A stretch of 64,000 nucleotides of DNA from Agrobacterium tumefaciens (lineage in GTDB: Bacteria > Pseudomonadota > Alphaproteobacteria > Rhizobiales > Rhizobiaceae), in the NCBI RefSeq assembly GCF_017726655.1, contig NZ_CP072308.1:248001-312000 (forward strand). The letters are read 5' to 3'. Positions 20,559 through 30,080 of this stretch are shown piece by piece. The position numbers and the translations under genes are program-made. The first letter of the stretch is position 1, and every line of letters begins with the position of its first letter. Below the pieces are notes generated by a model. It was not told the DNA's origin. It worked only from the letters and a program-made list of their open reading frames with translations, and ran no database searches.

Positions 20559-21680
20559 GTGGGCGAGGTCAAAACGGCAATCGGGCTGATGAGCGGTACA
20601 TCGATGGACGGCATCGATATCGCCCTGTTGCGCACGGATGGCGAAAGCGTGGTTCGGCATGGGCCGAGCGGTTATTTTCCCTATGATCCGGGCCTGCGCG
20701 CCATCTGGCAAAGGGCGCTCGTGACTGCGAAATCCATTCGCGAGCGTCGCGAGCGCCCCGGAGATCTTGATGAGGCCGAGCGCAAGCTGACGCTTGCGCA
20801 TGCGGCGGTGGTGAAATCCTTTCTTCAGAGCCACCGGCTTCAGCCCGGTGATATCGATGTCCTCGGTTTTCATGGCCAGACGGTGCTGCACCGGCCGGAT
20901 GAGGCGCTGACGGTGCAGATCGGTGACGGGCCTTTGCTGGCCTCCGAAACCGGTATTGACGTGGTTTATGACATGCGCGCCAACGACATGGTGCATGGCG
21001 GGCAGGGTGCGCCGCTCATTCCCGCCTATCATATGGCGCTGTCTGCCAATCTGCCTGACGGGTTTGAAACGCCTGCAGTCTTCGTCAATATCGGCGGTAT
21101 CTCCAATCTGACTTATATCGGCGAGGGTGGCCGGCTTGCCGCTTTCGACAGCGGTCCCGGCAATATGCTGATCGACCAGTGGATCGAGGTCCATACCGGC
21201 AAGGCCTTCGACAAGGGCGGCAGGACGGCGGCGGGAGGCAGCGTGGTCCCTTCGCTGGTGGCGCACTATTTGGAAAGCCCGTTCTTCTCGGCCAATATCC
21301 GCCGTTCGCTGGATCGCAGCGATTTTTCGCCGCCGAAAATGGGTGAGGTTTCGATTGCGGACGGCGCGCGGACGCTGGCGCATGTGACAGGGGCGGCAAT
21401 CCTCAAATCGGCGAGTTACCTGCCGGAAGCGGCGAAGACCTATGTGGTCTGTGGTGGCGGGCGGTTGAACCCGGTGATCATGGAAGAGTTTGCAGGGCTT
21501 GCAGCAAAGGTCGGCGCACGCGTGATTGCGGCGGAGGAGGCGGGTTTTGATGGCGGGGCTATGGAGGCGGAGGCCTGGGCCTATCTGGCCGTTCGGTCGC
21601 TAAAGGGACTGCCGCTGACTTATCCGGGTACGACGGGGGTGAGCGAGCCGGTGACGGGTGGGGTATTGGTGCGGGCGTAG
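20559..21680 (+). CDS. anmK: Anhydro-N-acetylmuramic acid kinase
   Basis: 373 residues from GTG 20559; AGGGGAG lies 7-8 bases upstream and supports this start. It phosphorylates 1,6-anhydroMurNAc from cell-wall recycling to MurNAc-6-P. Family blocks are [47 protein letters not shown] and [15 protein letters not shown]. It is divergently transcribed from tyrS, as in many proteobacteria. Confidence 0.95.
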   Translation: MGEVKTAIGLMSGTSMDGIDIALLRTDGESVVRHGPSGYFPYDPGLRAIWQRALVTAKSIRERRERPGDLDEAERKLTLAHAAVVKSFLQSHRLQPGDIDVLGFHGQTVLHRPDEALTVQIGDGPLLASETGIDVVYDMRANDMVHGGQGAPLIPAYHMALSANLPDGFETPAVFVNIGGISNLTYIGEGGRLAAFDSGPGNMLIDQWIEVHTGKAFDKGGRTAAGGSVVPSLVAHYLESPFFSANIRRSLDRSDFSPPKMGEVSIADGARTLAHVTGAAILKSASYLPEAAKTYVVCGGGRLNPVIMEEFAGLAAKVGARVIAAEEAGFDGGAMEAEAWAYLAVRSLKGLPLTYPGTTGVSEPVTGGVLVRA

Positions 21681-21746
21681 TTGATGGCGGTGGGCTTGGT
21701 TCACCCACCACCGATCACTATTGTCTGCCGCAATGCTACCGGCCTA

Positions 21747-22424
21747 TCACCGAATGCGCTTCGCCGCCGGCTCCGGCACCAGTTCACCATTCAGGCGACG
21801 GTCGAGATAGTCCTCGCATTCGCCCATCAGCTCATCCACCTTGCCGTTGAAGAAGTGGTTGGCGCCCGGGACGGTGCGGTGGGTGATGAGGATGCCCTTC
21901 TGGGTCTTCAGCTTTTCGACCAGACCGTTCACGTCCTTCTCAGGCGCGACCTTGTCGGCATCGCCATTGATGATGAGGCCGGACGACGGGCAGGGCGCGA
22001 GGAAGGAGAAGTCGTAGGTGTTCGGCTGCGGCGCAATCGACATGAAACCTTCGATTTCCGGGCGGCGCATCAGAAGCTGCATGCCGATCCAGGCGCCGAA
22101 AGAATAACCCGCGACCCAGCAGCTCTTGGAATCCGGATGCAGGCTCTGCACCCAGTCAAGCGCGGAGGCGGCGTCGGACAGTTCGCCCGCACCGTGGTCG
22201 AATTCGCCCTGGCTGCGGCCGATGGAGCGGAAATTGAACCGGAGCGTCGTGAAACCGCGCTTCTGGAAAAGATAAAAGAGCTGATAGACGATCTGGTTGT
22301 TCATCGTGCCGCCGAACTGCGGGTGCGGATGAAGGATGATCGCAATCGGCGCGCTCTTTTCCTTGGAGGGTTGATAACGGCCTTCGAGGCGACCCGCAGG
22401 GCCGTTAAAGATGACTTCGGGCAT
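21747..22424 (-). CDS. Alpha/beta hydrolase (dienelactone-hydrolase-like)
   Basis: 225 residues. It has the conserved start MPEVIFNGPAGRLEGRYQP and HPHPQFGGTMNNQIVYQL. The nucleophile elbow is VAGYSFGAWIG, with the acid in INGDADKVAP and the histidine in GANHFFNGK. This group is widespread in rhizobia with unknown substrates. It is divergent from the suf operon across a 211-bp regulatory region. Confidence 0.85.
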   Translation of the reverse strand: MPEVIFNGPAGRLEGRYQPSKEKSAPIAIILHPHPQFGGTMNNQIVYQLFYLFQKRGFTTLRFNFRSIGRSQGEFDHGAGELSDAASALDWVQSLHPDSKSCWVAGYSFGAWIGMQLLMRRPEIEGFMSIAPQPNTYDFSFLAPCPSSGLIINGDADKVAPEKDVNGLVEKLKTQKGILITHRTVPGANHFFNGKVDELMGECEDYLDRRLNGELVPEPAAKRIR

Positions 22425-22480
22425 TGGTACTCCGGTCGTGTTTTTTCATTCTCCAACCGCATTCTTCCGATGAGAAGACT

Positions 22481-22495
22481 TGACGAACTGTGTCA
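22481..22495 (+). promoter_or_regulatory. Candidate RirA (iron-responsive) operator
   Basis: TGA-CGAACTGTG-TCA matches the rhizobial IRO consensus TGA-N9-TCA exactly. It lies 140 bp before the first gene of the suf operon. RirA represses iron and Fe-S genes in rhizobia when iron is plentiful; binding here is inferred. Confidence 0.55.
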
Positions 22496-22512
22496 TCTTT
22501 TCTAGAACGCAG

Positions 22513-22529
22513 TTTAGAATAATTCGAAA
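22513..22529 (+). promoter_or_regulatory. Candidate Irr box (iron control element)
   Basis: TTTAGAATAATTCGAAA is a near-palindrome with one mismatch to the Irr/ICE-type motif TTTAGAA-N3-TTCTAAA as I recall it. It is 18 bp downstream of the TGA-N9-TCA site. In Agrobacterium Irr acts under iron starvation, so both iron regulators could meet here. Confidence 0.6.
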
Positions 22530-22635
22530 CTTTGCGTGTGCTTAAGCACTCGGACCGTGTCATAAGGCAAGCGCAACTGTAATTTCAAGAAAAATGCGTT
22601 TTTGCGCATGGAAGATTGGATAAAGCCTCACCGCC

Positions 22636-23805
22636 ATGACGGTTTTGACGCGCACATATATGGACTGGAACGCCACGGCGCCGCTTTTGCCGGCCGTGCG
22701 GGATGTTCTTGTGTCTGCGCTCGAGTTTGCCGGCAATCCGTCTTCCGTCCATCGCGAAGGCCGGGCCGCCCGGGCTGTAATCGAGACAGCCCGCCGCGAG
22801 GTTGCAGCGCTGGCCGGGGCTGAATCAGCCCACGTGACCTTCACCAGCGGCGCGACGGAAGCGGCCAATCTGGTGCTGACACCGGATTTCAAAATGGGAC
22901 GCAGCCCGGTCCGGGTCAGTCAGCTCTATATTTCCGCCATCGAACATCCGGCCTTCCGCGAAGGTGGCCGCTTTGACAGCGGTAACGTTACGGAAGTTCC
23001 CGTTACGTCAGCAGGTATCCTCGATATTGCCGCCCTTGAGGCGCTGCTGTCTTCGCATGACAGGTCCGCCGGCCTGCCGATGGTCGCCTGCATGCTGGTG
23101 AACAATGAGACCGGCATTCTGCAGCCCGTCGCTGAAGCGGCGCGGCTGGTTCATGCGGCTGGCGGGCTGATGGTTGTTGATGCCGTGCAGGCGGCGGGCC
23201 GTATTCCGCTCGATATCAACGCGCTCGATGCCGACTTCATTGTGATTTCATCTCACAAGCTCGGTGGCCCGAAGGGTGCCGGGGCTCTCATTTCGCGCGG
23301 TGAAGTGATGATGCCGAAGCCGCTGATCCATGGTGGTGGCCAGGAAAAGGGCCATCGCTCGGGAACGGAAAATACCCTGTCTGTTATCGGTTTTGGGGCT
23401 GCCGCCGCTGTTGCTGCTCAGAATATCGAGGCTGAGGCGGCGCGTCTTGCCGGGCTGCGGGCGCGGCTGGAAAAAGGGATGCGGTTAAACGCGCCTGATG
23501 TGATCATCCACGGTGAGGAGGTCATGCGGGTCGCCAATACCACGTTTTTCACGCTTCCGGGCTTGAAGGCCGAGACCGGGCAGATCGCCTTCGATATAGA
23601 AGGTATCGCACTTTCTGCCGGTTCTGCCTGTTCATCCGGAAAGGTGGGCGAAAGCCATGTGTTGAGCGCGATGGGGCACGATCCCAAGCTAGGCGCGCTC
23701 AGGATTTCCATCGGTCACGCAACTGACGAGGCCGATATCGACAGGACGCTTGCGGCCTTTGCGAAAATTGCCGGACGGCGCAAGCTTTCCGGTCAGGCCG
23801 CGTAA
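22636..23805 (+). CDS. sufS2: Cysteine desulfurase, IscS/NifS-like (first gene of suf operon)
   Basis: 389 residues. PLP enzyme that takes sulfur from cysteine for Fe-S clusters or thiolation. The PLP lysine is in VISSHKLGGPKGAGALI and the active cysteine in SAGSACSSGKVGESHVL, the longer-loop pattern of group I (IscS/NifS) enzymes; SufS, encoded further down, is group II. The operon thus carries two different desulfurases. It sits directly behind the two candidate iron boxes. About 200 bp with a small hairpin separate it from sufB. Confidence 0.92.
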   Translation: MTVLTRTYMDWNATAPLLPAVRDVLVSALEFAGNPSSVHREGRAARAVIETARREVAALAGAESAHVTFTSGATEAANLVLTPDFKMGRSPVRVSQLYISAIEHPAFREGGRFDSGNVTEVPVTSAGILDIAALEALLSSHDRSAGLPMVACMLVNNETGILQPVAEAARLVHAAGGLMVVDAVQAAGRIPLDINALDADFIVISSHKLGGPKGAGALISRGEVMMPKPLIHGGGQEKGHRSGTENTLSVIGFGAAAAVAAQNIEAEAARLAGLRARLEKGMRLNAPDVIIHGEEVMRVANTTFFTLPGLKAETGQIAFDIEGIALSAGSACSSGKVGESHVLSAMGHDPKLGALRISIGHATDEADIDRTLAAFAKIAGRRKLSGQAA

Positions 23806-24004
23806 AATGCGGCAAAGAATTGCGGATTAGCAATTTTCCGCTTGCCGGGATGTGTGAAAAGCGCCATCCCGCACCTATATGGGTATAAGCTCCGCCCCGG
23901 TTGACGGCTCGGAACGATTTACCCAGAGATCAAATAAGGCGGCTTTCCGCCTTGATACGTTGACAAGCCACCGGACCTTGGCTCCGGCGAGATTGGAGAA
24001 CGAC

Positions 24005-25474
24005 ATGGCAGCGGTTCAGGAAACGATCGATCAGGTCCGCCAGATCGATGTGGACCAGTACAAATATGGCTTCGAAACCAATATCGAAGTCGACAAGGCC
24101 CCGAAGGGCCTTTCGGAAGAGGTGATCCGTTTCATCTCGGCCAAGAAGCAGGAGCCGGAATGGATGCTGGAATGGCGTCTTGAGGCTTACAAGCGCTGGC
24201 TGACGATGGAAGAGCCGACCTGGGCGCGCGTCAGCTACCCCAAGATCGACTTCAACGATCTCTATTATTATGCTGCGCCGAAAAGCACCCCCGGCCCGAA
24301 GTCGCTCGATGAAGTCGACCCGGAGCTGCTGAAGGTCTATGAAAAGCTCGGTATTCCGCTGAAAGAACAGGAAATCCTCGCTGGCGTCGAAAAGCGTCAG
24401 GTCGCTGTTGATGCCGTGTTCGACAGCGTCTCCGTCGTCACCACCTTCAAGGCGGAACTGGCCAAAGCCGGTGTGATCTTCATGTCGATTTCGGAAGCCG
24501 TGCGCGAGCATCCGGAACTGGTGAAGAAATATCTGGGCTCGGTTGTTCCCACGACGGACAATTTCTACGCGACGCTGAACTCGGCTGTCTTTACTGACGG
24601 TTCCTTTGTGTTCGTGCCGAAGGGCGTTCGTTGCCCAATGGAGCTTTCCACCTATTTCCGCATCAACGAAAAGAACACCGGCCAGTTCGAGCGCACGCTG
24701 ATCATCGCCGAAGAGGGGGCTTACGTCTCCTATCTGGAAGGCTGCACAGCCCCGCAGCGCGACGAGAACCAGCTTCACGCCGCCGTGGTTGAACTTGTGG
24801 CGCTCGATGATGCCGAAATCAAATATTCCACCGTCCAGAACTGGTATCCGGGCGACAAGGAAGGCAAGGGCGGGATCTACAACTTCGTGACCAAGCGCGG
24901 TGACTGCCGTGGCAACCGTTCGAAGATCTCGTGGACGCAGGTGGAAACCGGTTCGGCCATCACCTGGAAATATCCGTCCTGCATCCTGCGCGGTGACGAC
25001 AGCCGCGGCGAATTCTATTCCATCGCGGTCTCCAACGGTCACCAGCAGATCGACAGTGGCACCAAGATGATCCATCTCGGCAAGAACACGTCGAGCCGCA
25101 TCATCGCCAAGGGCATCGCTGCCGGTTTCTCGGAAAACGTCTATCGCGGTCAGGTCTCGGCCCACCGCAAGGCGACGAATACGCGCAACTTCACGCAGTG
25201 CGACAGTCTGCTGATCGGCGACAAGTGCGGCGCGCATACCGTGCCCTATATCGAGGCGAAGAATTCCTCTGCGCATTTCGAGCACGAGGCGACGACGTCG
25301 AAGATTTCCGAAGACCAGCTGTTCTATTGCCTGCAGCGCGGCATTCCCGAGGAAGCGGCTATCGCGCTGATCGTCAACGGCTTCGTCAAGGAAGTCATTC
25401 AGGAACTGCCGATGGAATTTGCCGTGGAAGCGCAGAAGCTGATCGGCATTTCGCTGGAAGGAAGCGTGGGCTGA
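24005..25474 (+). CDS. sufB: Fe-S cluster scaffold subunit SufB
   Basis: 489 residues from ATG 24005 (GGAGA upstream); the open frame to 23879 is rejected because the family start [15 protein letters not shown] is here. SufB is the scaffold on which Fe-S clusters are built with SufC and SufD. Conserved blocks are [55 protein letters not shown] and [26 protein letters not shown]. It is translationally coupled to the next small gene (TGATG overlap). Confidence 0.97.
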   Translation: MAAVQETIDQVRQIDVDQYKYGFETNIEVDKAPKGLSEEVIRFISAKKQEPEWMLEWRLEAYKRWLTMEEPTWARVSYPKIDFNDLYYYAAPKSTPGPKSLDEVDPELLKVYEKLGIPLKEQEILAGVEKRQVAVDAVFDSVSVVTTFKAELAKAGVIFMSISEAVREHPELVKKYLGSVVPTTDNFYATLNSAVFTDGSFVFVPKGVRCPMELSTYFRINEKNTGQFERTLIIAEEGAYVSYLEGCTAPQRDENQLHAAVVELVALDDAEIKYSTVQNWYPGDKEGKGGIYNFVTKRGDCRGNRSKISWTQVETGSAITWKYPSCILRGDDSRGEFYSIAVSNGHQQIDSGTKMIHLGKNTSSRIIAKGIAAGFSENVYRGQVSAHRKATNTRNFTQCDSLLIGDKCGAHTVPYIEAKNSSAHFEHEATTSKISEDQLFYCLQRGIPEEAAIALIVNGFVKEVIQELPMEFAVEAQKLIGISLEGSVG

Positions 25475-25710
25475 TGGAGACTTCCCGACTCGGCGGCTCC
25501 GCGCTTCTCATATTGCTTTGCATGTTCGTATCGATGTGCGGAGTTTTTCTGGGAGTTGGCGGGCTGCTGGCGGGATGGACATTCGCCAAGCCTCTTCTGA
25601 TAGGCAGCGGTCTCGCGTTGGCCGCGATATTCTGGCTGGCCGATACACTGAGACCAGAGATATTTGAACGTTTCTCTTCCAGAAAGAGAAAACAAGATCG
25701 AGAGAATTGA
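25474..25710 (+). CDS. Small two-helix membrane protein inside the suf operon
   Basis: 78 residues. Its ATG overlaps the sufB stop by one base (TGATG) and its stop lies 2 bp before the sufC ATG, so it is clearly an operon member. There are two hydrophobic segments, residues about 8-31 (ALLILLCMFVSMCGVFLGVGGLL) and 36-55. A basic tail (SSRKRKQDREN) follows. It contains two cysteines in the first helix. No family is recognised. Position between sufB and sufC is unusual; a role in tethering or regulating SufBCD is only a guess. Confidence 0.8.
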   Translation: METSRLGGSALLILLCMFVSMCGVFLGVGGLLAGWTFAKPLLIGSGLALAAIFWLADTLRPEIFERFSSRKRKQDREN

Positions 25711-25712
25711 AC

Positions 25713-26468
25713 ATGCTTGAAATCATCGACCTGCACGCAAAGATCGCCGATACCGAAACCGAGATCATCAAGGGTCTCAACCTGAAGGTTGCCGCTGGTG
25801 AGGTTGCTGCCATCATGGGGCCGAACGGTTCCGGCAAGTCGACGCTGTCCTACATCCTGTCGGGCCGTGAGGACTATGAAGTCACCTCCGGTGACATTCT
25901 TTATAACGGCGAAAGCATTCTGGAACTGGATGCCGCCGAGCGCGCGGCCAAGGGCATTTTCCTTGCCTTCCAGTATCCGGTCGAAATTCCGGGTGTTGCC
26001 ACCATGCAGTTCCTCAAGGTTGCGATGAATGAGCAGCGCAAGGCGCGCGGCGAGTCCGAGCTGACGACGCCTGATTTCATCCGCCGCGTCAAGGAAGCAG
26101 CCGGCGATCTGAAGATCGACATGGAGATGCTGAAGCGTCCGCTCAACGTCGGTTTCTCCGGAGGTGAGAAGAAGCGCGCTGAAATCCTGCAGATGGCGCT
26201 CTTGGAGCCGAAGCTCTGCGTTCTCGACGAAACCGATAGCGGTCTCGACATCGACGCGCTGAAGATCGTGGCTGACGGCGTCAACGCGCTGAAGTCGCCG
26301 GATCGCGCCACCGTCGTCATCACCCACTATCAGCGCCTGCTCGATTACATCGTGCCTGACAGCGTTCATGTTCTCTACAAGGGCAAGATCATCCGCTCGG
26401 GTGACAAGGCTCTGGCGCTGGAACTGGAAAACAACGGTTACGCCGACATCATCGGTGAAGCGGCCTGA
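25713..26468 (+). CDS. sufC: Fe-S assembly ATPase SufC
   Basis: 251 residues from ATG 25713; a TTG two codons earlier also keeps the frame. ABC-type ATPase that drives SufBC2D. Walker A is GPNGSGKSTLSYILSG, the signature motif is FSGGEKKRAEILQMALLEPKLCVLDETDSGLDIDAL with Walker B inside it, and the H-loop is VVITHYQRLL. Unlike transport ATPases it has no membrane partner apart from the neighbouring small protein. Confidence 0.97.
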   Translation: MLEIIDLHAKIADTETEIIKGLNLKVAAGEVAAIMGPNGSGKSTLSYILSGREDYEVTSGDILYNGESILELDAAERAAKGIFLAFQYPVEIPGVATMQFLKVAMNEQRKARGESELTTPDFIRRVKEAAGDLKIDMEMLKRPLNVGFSGGEKKRAEILQMALLEPKLCVLDETDSGLDIDALKIVADGVNALKSPDRATVVITHYQRLLDYIVPDSVHVLYKGKIIRSGDKALALELENNGYADIIGEAA

Positions 26469-26491
26469 TTGAAGGCCAGGAGGTGATGTCC

Positions 26492-27763
26492 ATGAACATT
26501 CAAGCTACCAACCGGCTGACGCCAGCGGAAACCGCGCTGGTCGATGCCTACACCGCCAAGTTCAGCGAGCTGCCCGGCGATGGTGCCGTGGTTGCCGCCC
26601 GCGATGTGCTGTTCGATGATCTCAAAACCGGCGGTCTTCCGACTCGCCGCATTGAGGCCTGGCACTATACCGATCTGAAGAGCCTGCTGCGGACCGTCCC
26701 TGAGGATCGCCCCGCGCCTGTGATCGAGAAGGTGACGTCCGTCGTTGCCGGTTCGCCTGTGGCTTATATGCTGCATGGCACGGCCGATATCGGCAGGGTC
26801 GATGACGTCAGCGTATCGCGCTTTGCGGATAGCCTTCTCGACGGTTCCGCCGCCGCAGGTCTGGCGGAAGCCAGCAAGGATGACACGATTGGCCGCATCA
26901 ATGGCAGCTTCGTGCGTGACGGCATCGTGGTCGAGATCCCCGCCGATGCTGAGCTCGATAAGCCGATCGAACTGCAGGCGATCCATGGCGCTGGCCAGGT
27001 TCACAGCCGCTTCCCGGTGCGTTTTGGCAAGGGTTCGAAAGCGACCGTCATTGAGCGTCACCTTTCGGTGACGTCTGATGCCGCTCTTGTGTCCTCTGTC
27101 AGCGATATCGTCGTCGAGGATGGCGCGGAAGCAACCTGGATTCTTCTGCAACAGCAGGGTGCTGCCGATATTCACCTTGGTCAGCTGCGCATCAAGCTTG
27201 GCGCGGAAGCGAAGCTCCGTCTCTTCGTGATCAATGCCGGCGGCAAGCTGGTGCGTCAGGAACTGCGCATCGACGTGGAAGGTGAGGGCACCGATCTCAT
27301 CGTTCGCGGCGTCAACCTTCTGGGTGGCGAAACCCATACCGACGTGACGATGGTTCTCGGCCACAACGTGCCGAACACGACCTCGACGGAAGTTTTCCGC
27401 AATGTGGTGTTCGACCGTGCGAAGGGCATTTTCCAGGGCATGATCCGGGTCGCACCGGATGCCCAGAAGACCGACGCGAAGATGGCGTGCAATACGCTGC
27501 TGATGTCTGACGATGGCGAGTTCTCGGCAAAGCCGGAACTGGAAATCTTCGCCGACGACGTTCAGTGCGGCCATGGTGCGACGGTTGCCGATATCAGCGA
27601 CAACCATCTCTACTACCTGATGGCGCGCGGCGTGCCGCGGGCAAAAGCACGGGCGATGCTCGTCAACGCCTTCGTCGCGGAGATCGTCGAGGAACTGGAA
27701 GAAGAAAATCTGGTAGAGGCGCTGGAGACGATCATTTCCGGCTGGCTGGAGCATCACGCTTAG
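26492..27763 (+). CDS. sufD: Fe-S assembly protein SufD
   Basis: 423 residues from ATG 26492; AGGAGG lies 8 bases upstream (26477-26482), although in-frame GTG/ATG codons at 26483/26486 are close. SufD pairs with SufB and SufC. Conserved C-terminal blocks are FRNVVFDRAKGIFQGMIRVAPDAQKTDAKMACNTLLMSDDGEFSAKPELEIFADDVQCGHGATVADI, in which the histidine of CGHGAT is important for scaffold activity. The N-terminal RRIEAWHYTDL is also typical. Confidence 0.96.
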   Translation: MNIQATNRLTPAETALVDAYTAKFSELPGDGAVVAARDVLFDDLKTGGLPTRRIEAWHYTDLKSLLRTVPEDRPAPVIEKVTSVVAGSPVAYMLHGTADIGRVDDVSVSRFADSLLDGSAAAGLAEASKDDTIGRINGSFVRDGIVVEIPADAELDKPIELQAIHGAGQVHSRFPVRFGKGSKATVIERHLSVTSDAALVSSVSDIVVEDGAEATWILLQQQGAADIHLGQLRIKLGAEAKLRLFVINAGGKLVRQELRIDVEGEGTDLIVRGVNLLGGETHTDVTMVLGHNVPNTTSTEVFRNVVFDRAKGIFQGMIRVAPDAQKTDAKMACNTLLMSDDGEFSAKPELEIFADDVQCGHGATVADISDNHLYYLMARGVPRAKARAMLVNAFVAEIVEELEEENLVEALETIISGWLEHHA

Positions 27764-27775
27764 CAACCTCTCCGT

Positions 27776-27806
27776 CGTCATCCTCGGGATAAGCCCGAGG
27801 ATGACG
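27776..27806. repeat. Palindromic intergenic repeat (13-bp arms)
   Basis: CGTCATCCTCGGG-ATAAG-CCCGAGGATGACG, a perfect inverted repeat. Sequences of this kind (GTCATCCTCGGG...) are common dispersed intergenic repeats in Agrobacterium and relatives, from memory. It lies between sufD and sufS with no T-run after it, so it may trim or stabilise the mRNA rather than stop it. A weaker relative lies near 2,630-2,670. Confidence 0.7.
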
Positions 27807-27872
27807 TGAAGCAGCGGTAACGACTGCAAAACCCGGAGCTCTCCAGAAGAGCACCATGAAAGGGCCCGAGAA

Positions 27873-29114
27873 ATGGACCAGACCGCAATGGCGGCCCCTT
27901 ATGACATCGAAGCCGTGCGCAAGGATTTCCCGATCCTGTCGCGCGAGGTCTATGGCAAGCCGCTGGTCTATCTCGACAACGGCGCGTCCGCTCAAAAGCC
28001 GCAGGTGGTGATCGACGCCGTTTCGCATGCTTATGCAAATGAGTACGCAAACGTGCATCGCGGCCTGCATTTCCTCTCCAATGCCGCAACCGACGCCTAT
28101 GAAGCGGCGCGCGAAAAAGTGCGCCGGTTCCTGAACGCCGGTTCGGTGGACGAGATCGTCTTCACCAAATCCTCGACCGAGGCGATCAATACGGTTGCCT
28201 ATGGCTACGGCATGCCCAAGATCGGCGAGGGCGACGAGATCGTCATCTCGATCATGGAGCACCACTCCAACATCGTGCCGTGGCATTTCATCCGCGAACG
28301 GCAGGGCGCCAAGCTCGTTTGGGTGCCCGTCGATGATGACGGCGCGTTTCATATCGAGGCTTTCGAAAAGAGCCTGACGGAACGCACCAAGCTCGTTGCC
28401 ATCACCCATATGTCGAATGCGCTCGGCACCATCGTTCCGGTCAAGGAAATATGCCGCATCGCGCATGAGCGCGGCATTCCGGTGCTTGTTGATGGCTCGC
28501 AGGGCGCGGTTCACATGCCGGTGGATGTGCGCGATATCGATTGCGACTGGTATGTGATGACCGGCCACAAGCTTTATGGTCCCTCGGGCATCGGCGTGCT
28601 CTACGGCAAGGCGGACCGGTTGCGCGAGATGCAGCCGTTCCAGGGCGGCGGCGAGATGATCCTCGACGTTACCGAAGACAATGTCACCTATAACGAGCCG
28701 CCGCATCGTTTCGAAGCGGGGACGCCGCCCATCGTGCAGGCGATCGGCCTCGGTTACGCGCTCGATTACATGGACAATCTCGGCCGCGCCGCGATTGCAG
28801 CACACGAGGCCGATCTTGCCGCTTACGCCGCCGAGCGGCTGCGCGAGATCAATTCGCTGCGCATCATCGGCAACGCGCCTGACAAGGGCGGTATCTTCTC
28901 CTTTGAGCTTGAGGGCATTCACGCCCACGATGTCTCGATGGTGATCGACCGGCGCGGCGTTGCCGTGCGGGCCGGCACCCATTGCGCCATGCCGCTCTTG
29001 AAACGCTTCGGCGTCACCTCCACATGCCGGGCATCGTTCGGCCTTTACAATACCCGCGCCGAAGTAGACTCTCTTGTCGAGGCGCTGGAATATGCGCGCA
29101 AATTTTTCGCCTGA
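27873..29114 (+). CDS. sufS: Cysteine desulfurase SufS (group II)
   Basis: 413 residues. It provides persulfide sulfur to SufBCD. The PLP lysine is in WYVMTGHKLYGPSGIGVLYG; the active-site cysteine is in RAGTHCAMPLLKRFG near residue 370; the family blocks FTKSSTEAINTVAYG and SQGAVHMPVDV are present. It follows sufD by 110 bp, including the palindromic repeat. SufE is not in the operon. Confidence 0.96.
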   Translation: MDQTAMAAPYDIEAVRKDFPILSREVYGKPLVYLDNGASAQKPQVVIDAVSHAYANEYANVHRGLHFLSNAATDAYEAAREKVRRFLNAGSVDEIVFTKSSTEAINTVAYGYGMPKIGEGDEIVISIMEHHSNIVPWHFIRERQGAKLVWVPVDDDGAFHIEAFEKSLTERTKLVAITHMSNALGTIVPVKEICRIAHERGIPVLVDGSQGAVHMPVDVRDIDCDWYVMTGHKLYGPSGIGVLYGKADRLREMQPFQGGGEMILDVTEDNVTYNEPPHRFEAGTPPIVQAIGLGYALDYMDNLGRAAIAAHEADLAAYAAERLREINSLRIIGNAPDKGGIFSFELEGIHAHDVSMVIDRRGVAVRAGTHCAMPLLKRFGVTSTCRASFGLYNTRAEVDSLVEALEYARKFFA

Positions 29115-29150
29115 TATCGCAGCTTGAAATCAGGATTGAGGTTTAAGACC

Positions 29151-29534
29151 ATGACTGCCGATGCCACTGCAAAGACCCAGGATGCGACCGAAGCTCAGGA
29201 AAAGGTATCCACCATTCCGCCGGATGAGCTCGCACGCCTCAGCGACGATGTGATCGCGGCGCTGAAGACCGTTTATGACCCGGAAATTCCGGCTGATATC
29301 TTCGAACTCGGTCTCGTTTACAAGATCGATATCGAGGACGACCGGATGGTCAAGATCGTCATGACGCTGACGGCCCCCGGTTGCCCGGTCGCCGGCGAAA
29401 TGCCGGGCTGGGTGGAAAACGCCGTTGGCGCCGTCGAGGGTGTTTCCGGCGTCACCGTCGAGATGACCTTCGATCCGCCATGGACGCCGGATCGCATGTC
29501 GGAAGAAGCGCAGGTCGCTGTAGGCTGGTATTGA
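29151..29534 (+). CDS. sufT: SUF system Fe-S assembly protein (SufT/MIP18-like, DUF59)
   Basis: 127 residues from ATG 29151; the extra upstream codons are discarded. DUF59 domain: LKTVYDPEIPADIFELGLVYKIDI, then the cysteine in TLTAPGCPVAGEMPGWVENAVGAVEGV. These proteins help mature Fe-S proteins. The N-terminal 35 residues are low-complexity. It is located between sufS and sufA, the usual alphaproteobacterial order. Confidence 0.92.
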   Translation: MTADATAKTQDATEAQEKVSTIPPDELARLSDDVIAALKTVYDPEIPADIFELGLVYKIDIEDDRMVKIVMTLTAPGCPVAGEMPGWVENAVGAVEGVSGVTVEMTFDPPWTPDRMSEEAQVAVGWY

Positions 29535-29639
29535 TTTGATTTTGACTGGTGTCATCCCTTGATGACATCGTCACGCGCACTTAAATTGAATTCCATAAGC
29601 ATCGAGCCTTGAACTCGATTGTTGAAGGAGAATGGGCCC

Positions 29640-30029
29640 ATGGGCTTTGCAATCATGACCATGACCGGGGCTGCGGCCTCTCGCGTTAAAGCAATCGTCG
29701 AAAATTCCGGACCGGACGCCAAGGGCGTGCGCGTCGGCATCAAGAAGGGCGGCTGCGCGGGCATGGAATATACCATCGACCTCGTAACCGAGCCGGATGC
29801 GAAGGACGATCTGGTGGAATTCGAAGGCGCGAAAGTCTGGGTTCAGCCTTCCGCAGTCCTTTATCTGCTTGGCACGCAGATGGATTTCGAAGTGACCAAG
29901 ATGCGCTCCGGTTTCACCTTCAACAATCCGAACCAGACTTCGGCCTGCGGCTGCGGCGAATCGGTCGAGCTGAAGCCTGCTGATCTCGCGGCGCTGGCAA
30001 AGCAGCGTGAGGCAGAAGCAAGCGTCTGA
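29640..30029 (+). CDS. sufA: A-type Fe-S carrier SufA
   Basis: 129 residues from ATG 29640, with AAGGAG nine bases upstream; the frame extends back to 29619 without better support. HesB/IscA family. The three conserved cysteines are in KGGCAGMEY and SACGCGESV near residues 35, 102 and 104. It carries clusters from SufBCD to targets. It is the last gene of the operon. Confidence 0.96.
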   Translation: MGFAIMTMTGAAASRVKAIVENSGPDAKGVRVGIKKGGCAGMEYTIDLVTEPDAKDDLVEFEGAKVWVQPSAVLYLLGTQMDFEVTKMRSGFTFNNPNQTSACGCGESVELKPADLAALAKQREAEASV

Positions 30030-30080
30030 TTGCTAACGCGATCCCCGCGATAGAGGACAGACCTTTCTTTTTTCCAAGGA

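Noticed and set aside
20370..21383. Minus-strand frame opposite anmK
   Set aside because: Overlaps all of anmK and the tyrS start; arginine/histidine-rich composition typical of shadow frames.
23930..25285. Long minus-strand frame (about 450 codons) opposite sufB
   Set aside because: Mirror of a highly conserved SufB coding frame in GC-rich DNA; the product has no domain and no ribosome site.
26438..28982. Two long minus-strand frames opposite sufD and sufS
   Set aside because: Both cover conserved coding sequence on the other strand, with no recognisable product.
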